A program made the position numbers and the translations under genes. 64,000 nt of DNA from Caenorhabditis elegans (taxonomy: Eukaryota; Nematoda; Chromadorea; Rhabditida; Rhabditidae), in NCBI RefSeq assembly GCF_000002985.6, contig NC_003279.8, forward strand, positions 8,990,001 to 9,054,000, given 5' to 3'. Shown here one piece after another: positions 1 through 15,001 of this stretch (positions are counted from its first letter, which is position 1; each line of letters opens with the position of its first letter). The notes under the pieces were generated by a model. It was not told where the DNA came from. It did no database searches and saw nothing but the letters and a program-made list of their open reading frames with translations.

Positions 1-1042
1 TTATTTTTAATTGTGATATTTTCTTTTATTGCTACATATTATCCACTGACAATGCACAATGAGCATGACGAGGAAGAGGTTTTCAACTTTTTTTTTTAAT
101 TTAGAACTTTAAATCCTGACAAGACAAGGAATATTAGATATACCCACACTTTAAATGCGCCATAGTTCCATTATTACTAACTGAGCTGAAATACTTCAAG
201 CAGCAGAGCTCCAGTAATTTCCTAACTGAAATTAGTTCTGTACACTACTTCACTTCACTTGGTTCATAGAATAACTTTAAAAGCTGTTTTCAAGGGTGGT
301 CAGTGTATAAGAAAAGGAGCTTTTGAAAATTTTATTTATTTAAAAAAAACTCATTTAAGAATTGACAAACACGTTATAGAGTTCTACTCCGAAGCCCGCT
401 AAAAACAGCATCAAAAAATGTGAAAATTGTTTTGGGGCACTAAAAAAGACTCAAAAGTAGTGAAAAAATCATTAGGCAAATTTTCAAACGAAACCCAGTC
501 CACCGGGTAGATCAAGAATAGATGAAAAAACTGTTATCGTTTACCACAATAATATACCAAGTTGAAGTCCGTAAACTCACTGCCTTTCTTTAAAGAATGT
601 ACTACTTTTGAAAACCTGATCTTATGGTTACTTGACAAAAACGTTATAATTGATCTTTTGAAACGATCTACAAAACTTGTTCGTGCATGAATCTGAGTTT
701 CGAGCGTTTTGTACGCGTACAATCCCCACGCAATCTTGTAAAACTTTTTGATGATTCTAAAAGCAGGAGAATTCGTGATAAGTTGGATTGTTTAGAGAGA
801 ATAATTCGCATTTTGAAATGTTGTTTAGAAAAAAGAATGCAAATTTTGTCGATTGTAGCAATTATATATTTTATAAAAATGCAATTGTAAACAAAAATTT
901 AATTTTCAATTAAAAAAAAATTTTACACGATTTTTCTATATACATAGAACTTTCTATTATACCAACAAAAACCCCCATTGGCAGTTTTTCTCAGTTAAAC
1001 AAAAAACAGTTACAGAACTTGGAGTATTTCGATCAATTTTCC
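1..1042. other. Non-coding stretch upstream of the DUF273 gene
   Basis: AT-rich sequence with no convincing exon. An in-frame run around 838-890 could encode a hydrophobic N-terminus, but I found no donor that joins it in phase to the next exon. A strong 3' splice site (tttttctcag) lies at 985-994 and its downstream sequence is open into the DUF273 reading frame, so an unseen upstream exon or a trans-splice is possible. Confidence 0.5.
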
Positions 1043-3461
1043 ATGAAAAGAAACGTTCACAATGAAAAACGCGATATAACAGTATTGATAATTGTGAATA
1101 ATTTGGGAAGAGCGGAAAGTGAATATAGCATTTCATTGAATACAGTTCGATGCTATTGCCAAAAACACAATTATCGATTGGAAATTGTAGAGGATACTGA
1201 ATTTCGAAATTTCTGTCAACAGGAAAATGTAAGTAAAACTATTACACAATTTAATTTTTTTGCGAATGGTCTACCTGAACATACGCTCTCCCAAAATAAT
1301 TATTTCAAATTCGAATTCTCTAAAAATGGTGTGCTCCCTTAATATATACAGTAATCCATTCTATGTTTCCATTTTTGATCAAGAGAAAAACATGAAAAGT
1401 TTTTGCTGAAATTTCAGAGCATGTACCGTCGCCACTGCATAGTTGGTCATTTGCTCCGTAACAATGATTTCATATTTTTGTTAGATCCTGGAATGACTAT
1501 TTTGAATACTGAAATGTGAGAAAAATTTACAAAAATGAAATTATTTTAATAATAATTTTTTTCAGAAGACTAGAACAGTTTACCGATGAAAAGTATGCGT
1601 TGACTATGTTCGATAAATTTTCCAACTGGGAGATTGAAACTAGTAAGTGTTTAATATTTTAAGTTACTAACAAGCAATCCAAAAAATTCAGAAAATTAAA
1701 ATTTTAACTTGTCTCAGATTCATACGTTGTCAAAAACACATATTGGTCCCGCAACTTCTTGATGAAGCTTGCAGACTTTGAATCAAAGCTCCCTTTTTCA
1801 AGTACAGATAACGTTGCAATTCATGTAAGAATTTAGTTTTGAAATCTATATATTAGATATAAAATTTTTGGATATTTCAATTTTAGTATTTTTAAAGCAG
1901 AGATGGCAAATCACCGGAATTTCAAAAATAAAAAGCAAATTTGATAAATATTTAATTTTTGGTCAATTGACTGATTTGCCGCTTGCCAAAAATATACACA
2001 GTTGGCAAATTTTCAAATCAGTAAATTGCCGAAAAACTATTTGCCTCCAAACTCATGAAGTATTCGAAATTGAGAAAATTTTTACTTGCTCTCTCAGTAC
2101 CAATTAAACTAAAAAATTTTCAGATTCTCATTCAGAAAGATTTCTATCCACAGTTCACCGAAGAAGCCGGGACTTGCCTTAAAATTTTGGAAAATTTGGA
2201 ATTTTCCACTTCAAATTCAGCTATTATGTACACATTCGAGGCATGTATTCGAGCAGTTATCGGAGAAAATCACGAGTTCAAAAATTTAAGGATACTTAAA
2301 AAAGTTTGATTTGTACCTGTTCCAAGCATATGTATCTTTAAAAAATATTATTTAACAGGGCACAGGCTGGGCGCGAGATATTTGGTTGACTGAATCAAAA
2401 TGGAGCCAGCAAAGAGATTTTATGCTCAGTGGTTTGAAATATTCACTGAAGACTGAAATTTCAAATGGGATACTGTCTAATATGTGAGTCTTCCTTAATT
2501 TAAAAAAAACCTTCAATGTTGATGGTTGAATTTCAAGCTTTTAAAATGTAGTCTACTCGAAAAAGTACAAAAATTTCAGAAAAAATCACTGAAAACATGA
2601 ATTTCTATTTGAACACACACACTTTACGTAAGCCAACGCTACATCATTTTTTGTCGGCTGCCGGTTTTTGTTAATAATCCTAAAACCATTGCATGATAGA
2701 TCCTCAGGACGGAAGGGGCGTCAGGTCGTTGTACCTCATTACCAGTATGGAGAGGGTCTCATTTATCATAAAATCAAAAAAGTTGAAAAAAGAAACCTCA
2801 CTCGGTTCGCAAGAACCATCAAACCCTCTCTGAAGGGTCATCACCAGCATCTCCCTTAATTTTGGAAAAAAAGGATCCCGAGAGGGATCCGGGAGTCTGT
2901 AAAAATCCGAGTTTCAACATTTTCTGTGAAACAAGGAACAACTCGGCAAATTAATTAATTTAAATTCAATTATTCGCCACCCATCCCTGTTAGATATCAA
3001 GAAAATATTTATCAATTTAAAAGCTCAGGTTTCAGTCAGATTATTTTATTTTCTCATTTTACTTTCAATTTAATTTTTCCGAAGGCGTTTTTCGGGCGCG
3101 GAGGCGGAAAGGCAGACGTGTTTTTTGTAGTTAATGATGATGTACCGTGTTTCAGTATGGAATAATGAATTGATCACAAGTTTAGAATACTTCACCAAAG
3201 CGCTTTTTTCTATAGAATTTTTCAGAAACAATTTTGATCAATTTTATTTGCAGATTCCTCGGCAAAGAATCCTGGAAATCACCATTCCTAAAAACTCCGT
3301 TTTTAGGAGAATGTGATGAAAAGGATTGGATACACGATCAATCTCTCATCACAACAAAAACCGAAATCGAAAGGTATCTAGTGGAGAAATTTAAAGAAGT
3401 TGAGAAAATGCGGTGGCGAAGTTTAGCTGCAGCTGGAAATTATTTAAGTAAACAATCATAG
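1043..3461 (+). CDS. DUF273 family protein (putative glycosyltransferase fold)
   Basis: Seven exons: 1043-1228, 1418-1515, 1566-1642, 1718-1824, 2124-2303, 2359-2483, 3254-3461. All phases agree and give 326 residues. The product carries the DUF273 landmarks I know from nematode paralogues: an RHCIVGHLL block, FDKFSNWEIE, SYVVKNTYWS, STDNVAIHI, and GTGWARDIWLTESKW followed by RDFMLSGLK. DUF273 proteins resemble Golgi GT34/MNN10-type galactosyltransferases; activity is unproven. Oddly, the place where I expect an LDADIG-type DxD motif reads LLDPGMTILN (about residue 87), so metal-sugar-nucleotide binding may be lost. The start was chosen as the first in-frame ATG; an acceptor at 994 could extend the protein by 16 or more residues, and no signal anchor is visible in the model. 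Intron 6 is unusually long (about 770 bp). Confidence 0.85.
2690..2900. repeat. GC-richer island in the last intron of the DUF273 gene
   Basis: A block of about 210 bp inside the 770 bp intron is richer in G and C than its surroundings. It contains a short perfect palindrome built on ggatcc (ggatcc-cgagag-ggatcc, about 2873-2890). It looks like an inserted sequence, perhaps a dispersed repeat, but I cannot name the family. Confidence 0.3.
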
Positions 3462-4713
3462 ATTTCCAATATCGATTATTCATTGAGAAATTTTTCATAA
3501 TGGCGTCATTATTGCTCTAATATTTTGAATTACTTTAACAAACATTAATTCCCGAGTTAATTCCCACTTGCTTTAAATTATACTGTTTTATTCATCATTG
3601 TTTGTAAAAATATATCTGAATATATATACTCAACTAATTTACAGTGTATATAATTGCTTTCCAAATAAATATTTTAAAGAAAAATATGTTATTCCAGATT
3701 CGATAATTTGTCTTCAGAATTTTTCCCCATTTCCCAAAAAATCCTTCAGAGCCCATTCAATATATTTTTGAATTTCCAAAATCTTTTCCGAAAATTCGTA
3801 ATAAAAAGATATTGACTACTACTACAAATTGTCATCGTTCTCGTTTTCGTCCTGACTCCTTTTTGGTGGTATTCACCATGACAATGGTTCGTCCACAATA
3901 CACATTTGTCTCTTCAAAGTGCACATTAATGTTTCATCCTCATGGTGACTCCGCCTTGTTGTCAAGGCAGGATTTGGCCCAGGTGCCTCTCCTTTTTGTC
4001 CACTTTATATATTTTTGTTCTGTGTTGGGTACTTGTTGTGAACACGAACAATGCCACAATACAAAGGAAGTGTAAGTTATTATTTTTATTCACATTTACA
4101 TTTTTCTTATTCATATTGAGTTCATGTTGAAAATATAGTAGTGGAAAATGCACTAATTTGTTTCATTTCAAATTTTTTCTGTTATTAGATGGAAGTTAGA
4201 GTTCATACTTTTGAAACCCTTTGAAACTATATAGAAACACTTTTTTAAGTATAAAAATTTATAAAGTATACTCATTTAAAACTTCCTTCAAGTCTCCTTA
4301 AAAGCGTTAATAATAAAACAAATTGAAATAAAATTAAAATAATTGTGATTTAAAAACTTTTCGGAATGTTCTTTTCAACCGCCTTTTAAAAAGTCGGTCA
4401 AAATTTGGACATAAATGGTTTAGGTTGCGCACAAGTTTAGTCTAAGTTTGATCCACAACTTGTCAAGGTTTTACTCAAGTTGTAAACGACACAAAAAAAA
4501 TTCTCAAAGACTTTAGTTCAAACTTTGGCTTACAAGCTAACTATTAGGCGCCACCTCAACGAAATCTTGCTCGACATTTGGCAAGACTTTTTGTAAGGCC
4601 GTGTTTGCAGAATGTCAAATTGATGCAACAGTGCATAAAAATTATGTGGATTGTAATGGGAAATTTAAGATTTTGATGTATAATTAGGTTTTCTATCCAT
4701 TTCGAATTTACAG
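3462..4713. other. Intergenic region and unresolved first exon of the alpha-tubulin gene
   Basis: It contains the 3' end of the DUF273 gene (AATAAA at 3664-3669) and must contain the alpha-tubulin promoter. The tubulin reading frame begins right after an acceptor at 4713 with the codons for REVIS, so the initiator ATG has to be a separate exon ending in ATG|GT. Candidates here are ATG at 3894, 3942 and 4415, each directly followed by GT. None has a strong donor and I cannot choose among them. Confidence 0.4.
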
Positions 4714-8533
<3,820 letters not shown>

Positions 8534-8580
8534 CACTTTAAAATAATTTATTTTCATCCAAATTCATTTATTTTTCAATT

Positions 8581-8586
8581 AATAAA
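8581..8586 (+). terminator. Poly(A) signal of the alpha-tubulin gene
   Basis: AATAAA about 50 nt after the tubulin stop codon, also only about 20 nt from the stop codon of the convergent fatty-acid-synthase fragment, so the two 3' ends are very close or overlap. Confidence 0.6.
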
Positions 8587-8606
8587 AGGAAATTATTTAA
8601 ATTTTT

Positions 8607-9564
8607 CTAGACGATCGAATTCCGATTTCTAAGCTTTGTCATCCTTTTTTTTGTTGAAAAATTGATCTTGTCGGCCGAATGAGATGGTCCTTGCAAATCG
8701 AATGTGTATGAAATACGGTTAGAGAACATAGAAGGCACAGTATCCGACATTATGCACCCCATTTCAGTCACGGGATTTTGTTTTTGCGTTCCAGATGTTC
8801 CTGGAGTTGCACATTCATCAAAATCTCCTATTTGGGATCCACGAAGGCCTCTGGGATTTATGCCTGAAATTTAGATACGTAAAACATCTTCTTGGCAATT
8901 TCATCCTCTTTCTAGCCCTGATCTCAAAAAAAAATTAGCGCACAGGGGAAAACAGCGGAAATTAATATTTGCCTTGAAAAGGATATAAGGTAACCCAATC
9001 GCCTGATTTACAAGTATTGATAGACAATACGAGAGGGAGAAAATGGTTACCTGCATCAACCATTGCCTCCCAAGAAGCTTCGAGAAGTAGTCGGACTTGT
9101 GGATCCATAGGATTATTTTGTTTTGAAGTACCGGGAAGGATACCAGCGTCGAATTTGTTCAAATCTTTTTTCTTTCCCCGTTTTTTTGGTAGATCTGTAA
9201 ATCCTGGAGCCCAACTGAGTTGATCTTCGGTCACCACGTCATCGCAGGCAAGAAGCATGCCACCGAACATTTTGACTTCTTTATTATCGCATCTAAAAGT
9301 ATTCGAAAGATCTGAGAATTTTCAAGTATAATAGATGTGAGACCTCGAATTGTTTCACGATTGCGAACAATCAAAAATTCAAAAACTGAATGAGTCCGAT
9401 GACATCTAGCTCAAAACAGCTAGTGAAAAAAACATATCTAGACTTTGTTTGTGGGAACAAGGAATACATACGTTTTGAACTAAAAGTCTAAAACAGTACC
9501 TTGGAATTTGATCTTTTGATATTACGATATCTTCCTGCTTCTCCCACCAACGTTTGGGATCCAT
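8607..9564 (-). CDS. Truncated fatty acid synthase ketosynthase fragment (FASN-1 N-terminal paralogue)
   Basis: Three exons (9564-9500, 9292-9051, 8863-8607) give at least 187 residues. The product resembles the very N-terminus of animal fatty acid synthase. It has WWEKQEDIVIS, then a degenerate version of the SGRFPRC motif (KDQIPRCDN), MLLACDDVVTEDQLSWAPGF, MDPQVRLLLEASWEAMVDAG and MFSNRISYTFDLQGPS. In a working beta-ketoacyl synthase the DTACSSS block with the nucleophilic Cys would come next; here the sequence diverges and stops after about 22 residues. No acyltransferase, reductase or carrier domain follows. It cannot be a condensing enzyme; it is either a decaying partial duplicate or a gene with another role. 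From memory, a full fasn-1 gene lies close by in C. elegans. The reading frame stays open upstream of this ATG, so the start is uncertain. Confidence 0.75.
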
Positions 9565-10455
9565 GTTATCCGAAAGCTGAATTTGGAAATTACTTTTGCT
9601 CAACAGTTCAACAATAAAGGAATCAGAGTGGAAGCTGGTAAATTTGGAAAATCTTGAAAATGAACCAGACGACTATCCTTTGTGGCAAAAGAAGAGGTTG
9701 AGGGAAGATGGAAGAAGAGAAAAAGAAAAAGAAGATAACCGGACAGCTACGTAAGCACTCATATAAGAGCGCATTACTGCACGGCACAGATGGTAAAAGA
9801 TAACGGAAACCGTCGAGATCCGTCTTATTCATCAACTGATGTCAAAGGTATCTCGATCTCCTCATTTCAATTTCCCTTGGGTTTGAGGGATCATGGATAC
9901 CGATCATTGGGCTTTTGTGGATTGGGAAGGTTTATCCGCTTTAATTAGCTAATAATGAAAATTATTTCCAAAACATTAACTTTCAGAAATTATATTAGCC
10001 CCTGGAAAATAATCTGAATATATTGGTAAAGGTGAGTTTCCAGAAGACATTAATCAATTGTATCAAGAAAGAGGATCAGTGTCTGAATATTTAAACTTTT
10101 TTCATAGAAAACTGTTTATTTTTCATTCAATAAAGGCGGCAAAGAACATGTAAGATAATAAAATATAAAGATATATTTAAAATTGAATCAATATTAAGAA
10201 TTACAATGGATTGTTTTAGAAACATTTTCCATCAGTTACAACTTTGGTTAGTAGTTTGCTCTTGTTAAAATCTGATCATGCATTCGCAAACTTTGCATGC
10301 TTGAAATTACAAATAACAACATTACACAAATTATAAAACCCGCATTTAATCTAATATACAACAATTTTAATCTCTAATTTCACAGAAAAAAAAATAGAAA
10401 GTGAATAATGTTTACTCATAATTTTTTAGAATTGATTATCCTCAACGTTCACTAA
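9565..10455. other. Intergenic region, no gene seen
   Basis: This stretch separates the synthase fragment (-) from the small membrane protein gene (-). It should contain the promoter or 5' exon of the former and the 3' UTR of the latter. Short open frames lack codon bias and splice structure. Confidence 0.5.
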
Positions 10456-11580
10456 TCACTGCGAACTCCTTCGTTCTGGTAAGTATGAACTTCTTGTGGA
10501 ACCACTTTGGAAAGTAGCTTGTTCTGACTGAAATTACGTAGATCATATGATTAGTAATATTTTAAAATTAGGGATTACCTGATAGTTAGGTTTCTTTGGA
10601 TAAATGAACATGAATTGTCTTGAAGGGCTTTCAACTTCGACGGGATTTGTGTGAACTCTGAAAATTAATTTATGAAGTTTCAAACATTTCAAACCATTAA
10701 TGTTTGAGTATCTCAGTACGCTTCTTCCCATTATACAGATCATGTTAAAATTTAACAATAGCAATTTTCAAAGTGAAGAAATTAACAAGTGTTTCAATTT
10801 TCCATATTAATGAATTTTCATCTGATAACGTTCGTAAAAACATGAAAACACCTTTTTAGTGAATTAAAAAAAATATATATAAATTCTAAACAAACCTTCG
10901 AACTGGTGGTTTTGTGTAAGCTGTAGGTGTCGGAGGAAGTGAAGTATTTGGAAGTGATTTGATTACTCGAATTGTTGATCTTTTTGGAGATATTCCAGTT
11001 TCAATATCCTCCGTTTTTCCCGATTTTCGACCCAAACATTTTTGAAATGGTTTACGCATTCGAGTTGAATACTGAAAAAAAGTTAAGTTGGTTGGAATGG
11101 CATATTGTTGGAAACTGCTAAAATGTGCTGGTGAAAGCAAACATAACAGTGCAAAGCTTCCGATCATGAACCTATAAATCTGTTGCGGCCCTACCGTAGT
11201 CTACAGTACTCAACTTAGACATTCATGACAGGCCTGCCAGTATTTCGGTTTTTTTCTTTTTGTTTTTTGCGGTACCTGGTTACCTGGTTGTACCTGGTTG
11301 TGGTGACACGATTGAAAATGTTTAAATGAAAGCTTCGAAAAGGAATGTGCGCCTTTAAGGAGTACTGTAGCTCTCACATCTCACTGCTTCACTGTTTTCA
11401 AATAGCCCTTTCCCGGCCTTTTTTAGCATTCAACTTTCAGAAAACGAAGTATTTATTAATCTTGGCTTTTTATACTTATTATATCATAAAACTCACCATA
11501 AACAATAAAATAAGTGTAGCTACCGCTAAGGCGGCTAAAATAATAGCAACGAGCACAAAATCAATAATACTTTCAGCCAT
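10456..11580 (-). CDS. Small single-pass membrane protein, uncharacterised
   Basis: Four exons (11580-11497, 11071-10896, 10657-10579, 10527-10456) join in phase to give 136 residues. Exon 1 encodes MAESIIDFVLVAIILAALAV and more: a nearly pure transmembrane helix (residues 6-28) with a very short acidic N-terminus. Exons 2-4 encode a basic, Ser/Pro-rich tail with no domain I recognise (STRMRKPFQK, TSLPPTPTAY, FIYPKKPNY, then a C-terminus rich in Ser and Arg). The charge pattern suggests an outside-N, cytosolic-C topology. An acceptor-like ctgcag lies about 17 nt before the ATG (11597-11602), possibly a spliced-leader site. It lies about 530 bp downstream of syx-7 on the same strand, so it may belong to the same transcription unit. 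The gene is supported by splice sites and phase only. Confidence 0.65.
11271..11301. repeat. Short tandem repeat of tacctggtt units
   Basis: Three imperfect copies of tacctggtt lie in tandem inside the first intron of the small membrane protein gene. No function is visible. Confidence 0.5.
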
Positions 11581-12109
11581 TTTAAAGGTCTATGTTCTGC
11601 AGTAAGTTGGAGAGTAAAAGAAAAGAGAAGATTTGCGTAAAACTTTTCGTTTTATACAGCAGCGGCGGTAGTGCGAATTCAGAATTTCACAAGTGCGTCA
11701 ATCGGCCGTTAGGTTTGGCTGAAAAAATGAAATCACTGTTTTTTCCGAAAAGGAGAAAAAACGTGTTTAGAGCCGAACCCGTGTTTGCCACACTGATCGG
11801 ATTTGCATAAGTTTTTTATTTCATTTTTTCCCGGTCGATCATCATTTCATCGGTCAAATGATCCCGATCATTCTTCTTCTCTGAAAAGAACGTCAAAGCA
11901 GTACGTCATATTCAATCAATACATTTTATTGAGAAAAATTCGAAAAAAAGCAACGAGAGGGAAGTTAGTACAATTGAGGAGTTGAACATATTTTAGACTT
12001 AGGTTAGACTGTATACAAACACATGACTTATAATAAAAGCTCGATTCTCAGTATGTTTTTCAAATAAATATAGGACAGGAAGCATATTCACAGAACAGAG
12101 ACACTCCTA
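11581..12109. other. Spacer between syx-7 and the small membrane protein gene
   Basis: About 530 bp. It holds the 3' UTR of syx-7 on the minus strand and a pyrimidine-rich tract before the next ATG. I see no other gene. Confidence 0.5.
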
Positions 12110-14489
12110 TTACTTAGCCAGGTAGAGGGTTAATCCAATGATAAAGATAAGAATAACAAAGAAACAGAGAAGGAGAAGCTTCTTTTGACGGGCTTTCTGA
12201 TTGTAGTAGACGGCTTGTTGCACATTTTGAGCACCCTTAATTTATTTTTTATTAAAATGGAATACCCACTATTTTTCAACTTTGAAAGTACCTAAACGTG
12301 TATATTTTTAGATAAATTAAAGTTTTTTTTGCAGATTTTCGTTTTCATCGCTTCATTCTCGAACAATTCTGTGATTCTCCGAATTTTTACCTGTTCAACG
12401 TAAATCTGTGCATGCTCCACATTTGCCTCAATCGAATCCACCATATCTCCTTGTTCGTGTACGATATTCGCGAGTTCGGCGAAAATCTGAAAATTAATTA
12501 ATGTTACTTAATCTTGAAGAGTTATTTTTCGTATGGCACATCCTCTAACCGCTTTTAATGAAATTAATAGAAATTAAAAAATAATAATTTTTAAATTGGT
12601 CATTATAACTTCAATTGAATAAAGCCTACCGCATTAACATCTCCAATATCTCGTTCCAATTGTTGTAATGCATTTTGTCGTTCTTTCATATCTTGCAAAT
12701 TTCCTTGTTGCTGTGCCGTCATCTGCATCTGTCCACCACTTCGTCCATTATTTCCGTACATATCGTATTCGGCAGCATCACGTGCCGCTTGAGCATCCAT
12801 TTCTGCTGCAACCATTCCAGCTTTTTCAGTTTGTGCAGCTTTTCGTTGAGATGCTTGAAGGCGGTTGAGCACTCCGATATACTCATTTTGAAGACGCTCT
12901 CGGACTCCTCGTAAGTTCTTCTGAAATATTTTAATGTTGTTGATAATACTATAATAAAATATTCCTTCAAAGACATCTCTCCCAAACGTGTATTTCCTAT
13001 TTTCATATGAATATCAATACAAAATGAGTTTGAAATCAATTTTCAGAAAATTTAAATTTCGGATTTAAAAATTGATTTATGAGGTTATTCAAGTAGAGTC
13101 GGAAAATTGTAGACAAATGGCGCCACAACTGTAATCAAATACATACAAAAACATGTATTTTAATATAGTTGTGACGTCATTTTCTACACTTTTTAATTTT
13201 CCGATACTACTTGAATAGGCCACTTATTATCAAAATATATAAACTGTCATGTGAAACGTGGCTTATTTTTTATTTTGTTTTTTATTTAAGCTCCTCCCAT
13301 TTTTTTAAAATGAACTAATAAATACAAACTTTAACGAAAGGTCAGGAATGGGAGGAGCTTGAATAAAAAACAAAATAAAAAATAAGCCACTTTACACATG
13401 CCAGTTTATATATTTTGATAATAAGATTATTTCAAATTATTTTTTTAAGTTTTTTTTATTTAACAAAAATCGTGTGATTTTATGATTTATTTTTGAATGT
13501 TATAAAATTTTAAAACCTTAGGATAATTTTTTTAAAATATAAATTCATTGAAAAATTTTGCCTTCACCAAAGTTTAATATAAAAATTTATACTGAAACTC
13601 ACATCAGAGTTGCTCATCACAACTAATCTTTTCAGCAGGGCATTGGTTTCCTTCGAGAGTTCCTGAGCATTATGAGCTTTCTGAAATATTTTAATGTAAT
13701 ATTAATTAATAGAGAGTAATAACTAACGCGATTGAAAAGCTCCCGTTCTCTTTGTCCTGATTCACTGCTATCTGATAGATTTGTGATAAAGGATTCCAAT
13801 TGAATAACTGAAACGAAATTTAGTGTACAACGTGTTTTTTTTAATAAAAAATTTCGTGCAAACCTTGTTGATTTAAATTCTGAATATTGAGTTGAAGCTG
13901 ACTGGCTGTCTCATTGCCGGCATCTCGATTGAAATCCATTCTGGCTTTGAGATAGGCTTCAAACTGAAAAGATTCTTGACAATGAGTAAATCGATAAAAA
14001 CCGCTGAAAATACATACAAAAAAGGCGCTTAGTGCGCGTGTGTGCAAAAATGCTCTATAGACAAAAAATGCGAGAAAATATTTCTTTTCAAAAGAGAAAA
14101 GTAAATACTTTTTTCATAAACTTTCACTGCAATGGTAAATAAACTAGTCACTAAAAGGAAATGAAATAAGTTTTTTCAATAGCTAATCACTCTACCAATT
14201 TTTTTCAAAACTTTTTGCGAATATATAGCTTTTAATAACTTTTAATAATAAGGAAATAGTAAAAGATCGATAAAAATCCAGTTCGGCAAAACGTGTTGTT
14301 GAAACGATTGATTGTGTAATATAAGACCACATTGAATTGTATACAAATTGTAAATTATTGATTTTTGTGGAAATGTAAACATTGTACTACATTTGTTACA
14401 TGAAACTTTTTTTGGTCTCGCGTAACAAATACTATACATTAATCCTATAATTCGAAAAAAATAAATCATACTTCCGAATCAAACGGCAT
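12110..14489 (-). CDS. syx-7: Syntaxin (Qa-SNARE), syx-7
   Basis: Seven exons (14489-14472, 13963-13864, 13807-13728, 13680-13603, 12920-12630, 12486-12391, 12235-12110) give 262 residues. The order is classic for an endosomal syntaxin 7/12/Pep12-type t-SNARE: an N-terminal three-helix (Habc) region (about 10-110), a Gln-rich linker around 140-155, a SNARE helix (about 165-230) with the central Gln in IVHEQGDMVDSIEANV, a basic KARQKK stop, and a C-terminal transmembrane anchor (LLLLCFFVILIFIIGLTLYL) four residues from the end. It would act in membrane fusion on endosomes or lysosomes. Intron 4 carries two large hairpin-forming inverted repeats. fcp-1 lies 513 bp upstream on the same strand. 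Family assignment is firm; the isoform name is from memory of the locus. Confidence 0.9.
13086..13217. repeat. Imperfect inverted repeat (hairpin 1) in a syx-7 intron
   Basis: The outer sequence tattcaagtag at about 13087 reappears inverted as ctacttgaata at about 13206-13216. The match continues inward through cggaaaatt and its inverse, giving imperfect arms of about 50 nt around a short loop. Its size and structure fit a miniature inverted-repeat element. Confidence 0.7.
13224..13425. repeat. Long inverted repeat (hairpin 2) in a syx-7 intron
   Basis: Arms of about 74 nt: ttatcaaaatatataaac at the left is inverted as gtttatatattttgataa at the right, and the interior (gtggcttattttttattt, then agctcctccca) is inverted almost base for base. 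A loop of about 45 nt (13301-13346) separates them. It is directly adjacent to hairpin 1. Together they look like two abutting foldback or MITE-type elements. Confidence 0.8.
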
Positions 14490-15001
14490 TGCGAAAGCGT
14501 CAGCAAGAAAAATAGAAATGAATCTCATTCATTTTCAGAAAAAAATAATAACGATCAACGTGAAACGAGAGAAGAAATGAGACAATGACGCGATTTAGAA
14601 AAAAAAATTAATTCGATAAAATGAAAATAGAGGTATTTAAGTAAGCAATCGAAAGATGAATAACTCCATAGTGACAGACTTTTCTTGAATTTACAATCAA
14701 AAGGCAAAAGATAAGTGAATAAAAAGCAATCTATATTCCAAACCGTGAACGTTTATATATGACAAAAATGCAGGCTTCTAGTGAAGTTTTGATTGATTTG
14801 ATGAAAATCACTCTGATCAAGCAGCCGACATTAATTGTCAGATTATTCCCATTTAAATGGAGGTAAATAGTACAGAAAACATTGAGTATCGAATCAAATG
14901 GGGAACGGGGGTGATAATTATGAGATGTAAAAGATGGGAAACAACTGAAAGAATAATAGGAAATGAAAACAATAATAGCACATGATGATTTCACAGAAAA
15001 C
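14490..15001. other. Spacer between fcp-1 and syx-7
   Basis: About 510 bp, AT-rich, with no open frame of interest. It is short enough for the two minus-strand genes to be co-transcribed, but I see no sharp poly(A)/U-rich/acceptor arrangement that would prove it. Confidence 0.45.

Noticed and set aside
2668-2859. Open frame in the DUF273 intron island
   Set aside because: Lies between consensus splice sites of a well-supported intron; more likely part of an inserted repeat.
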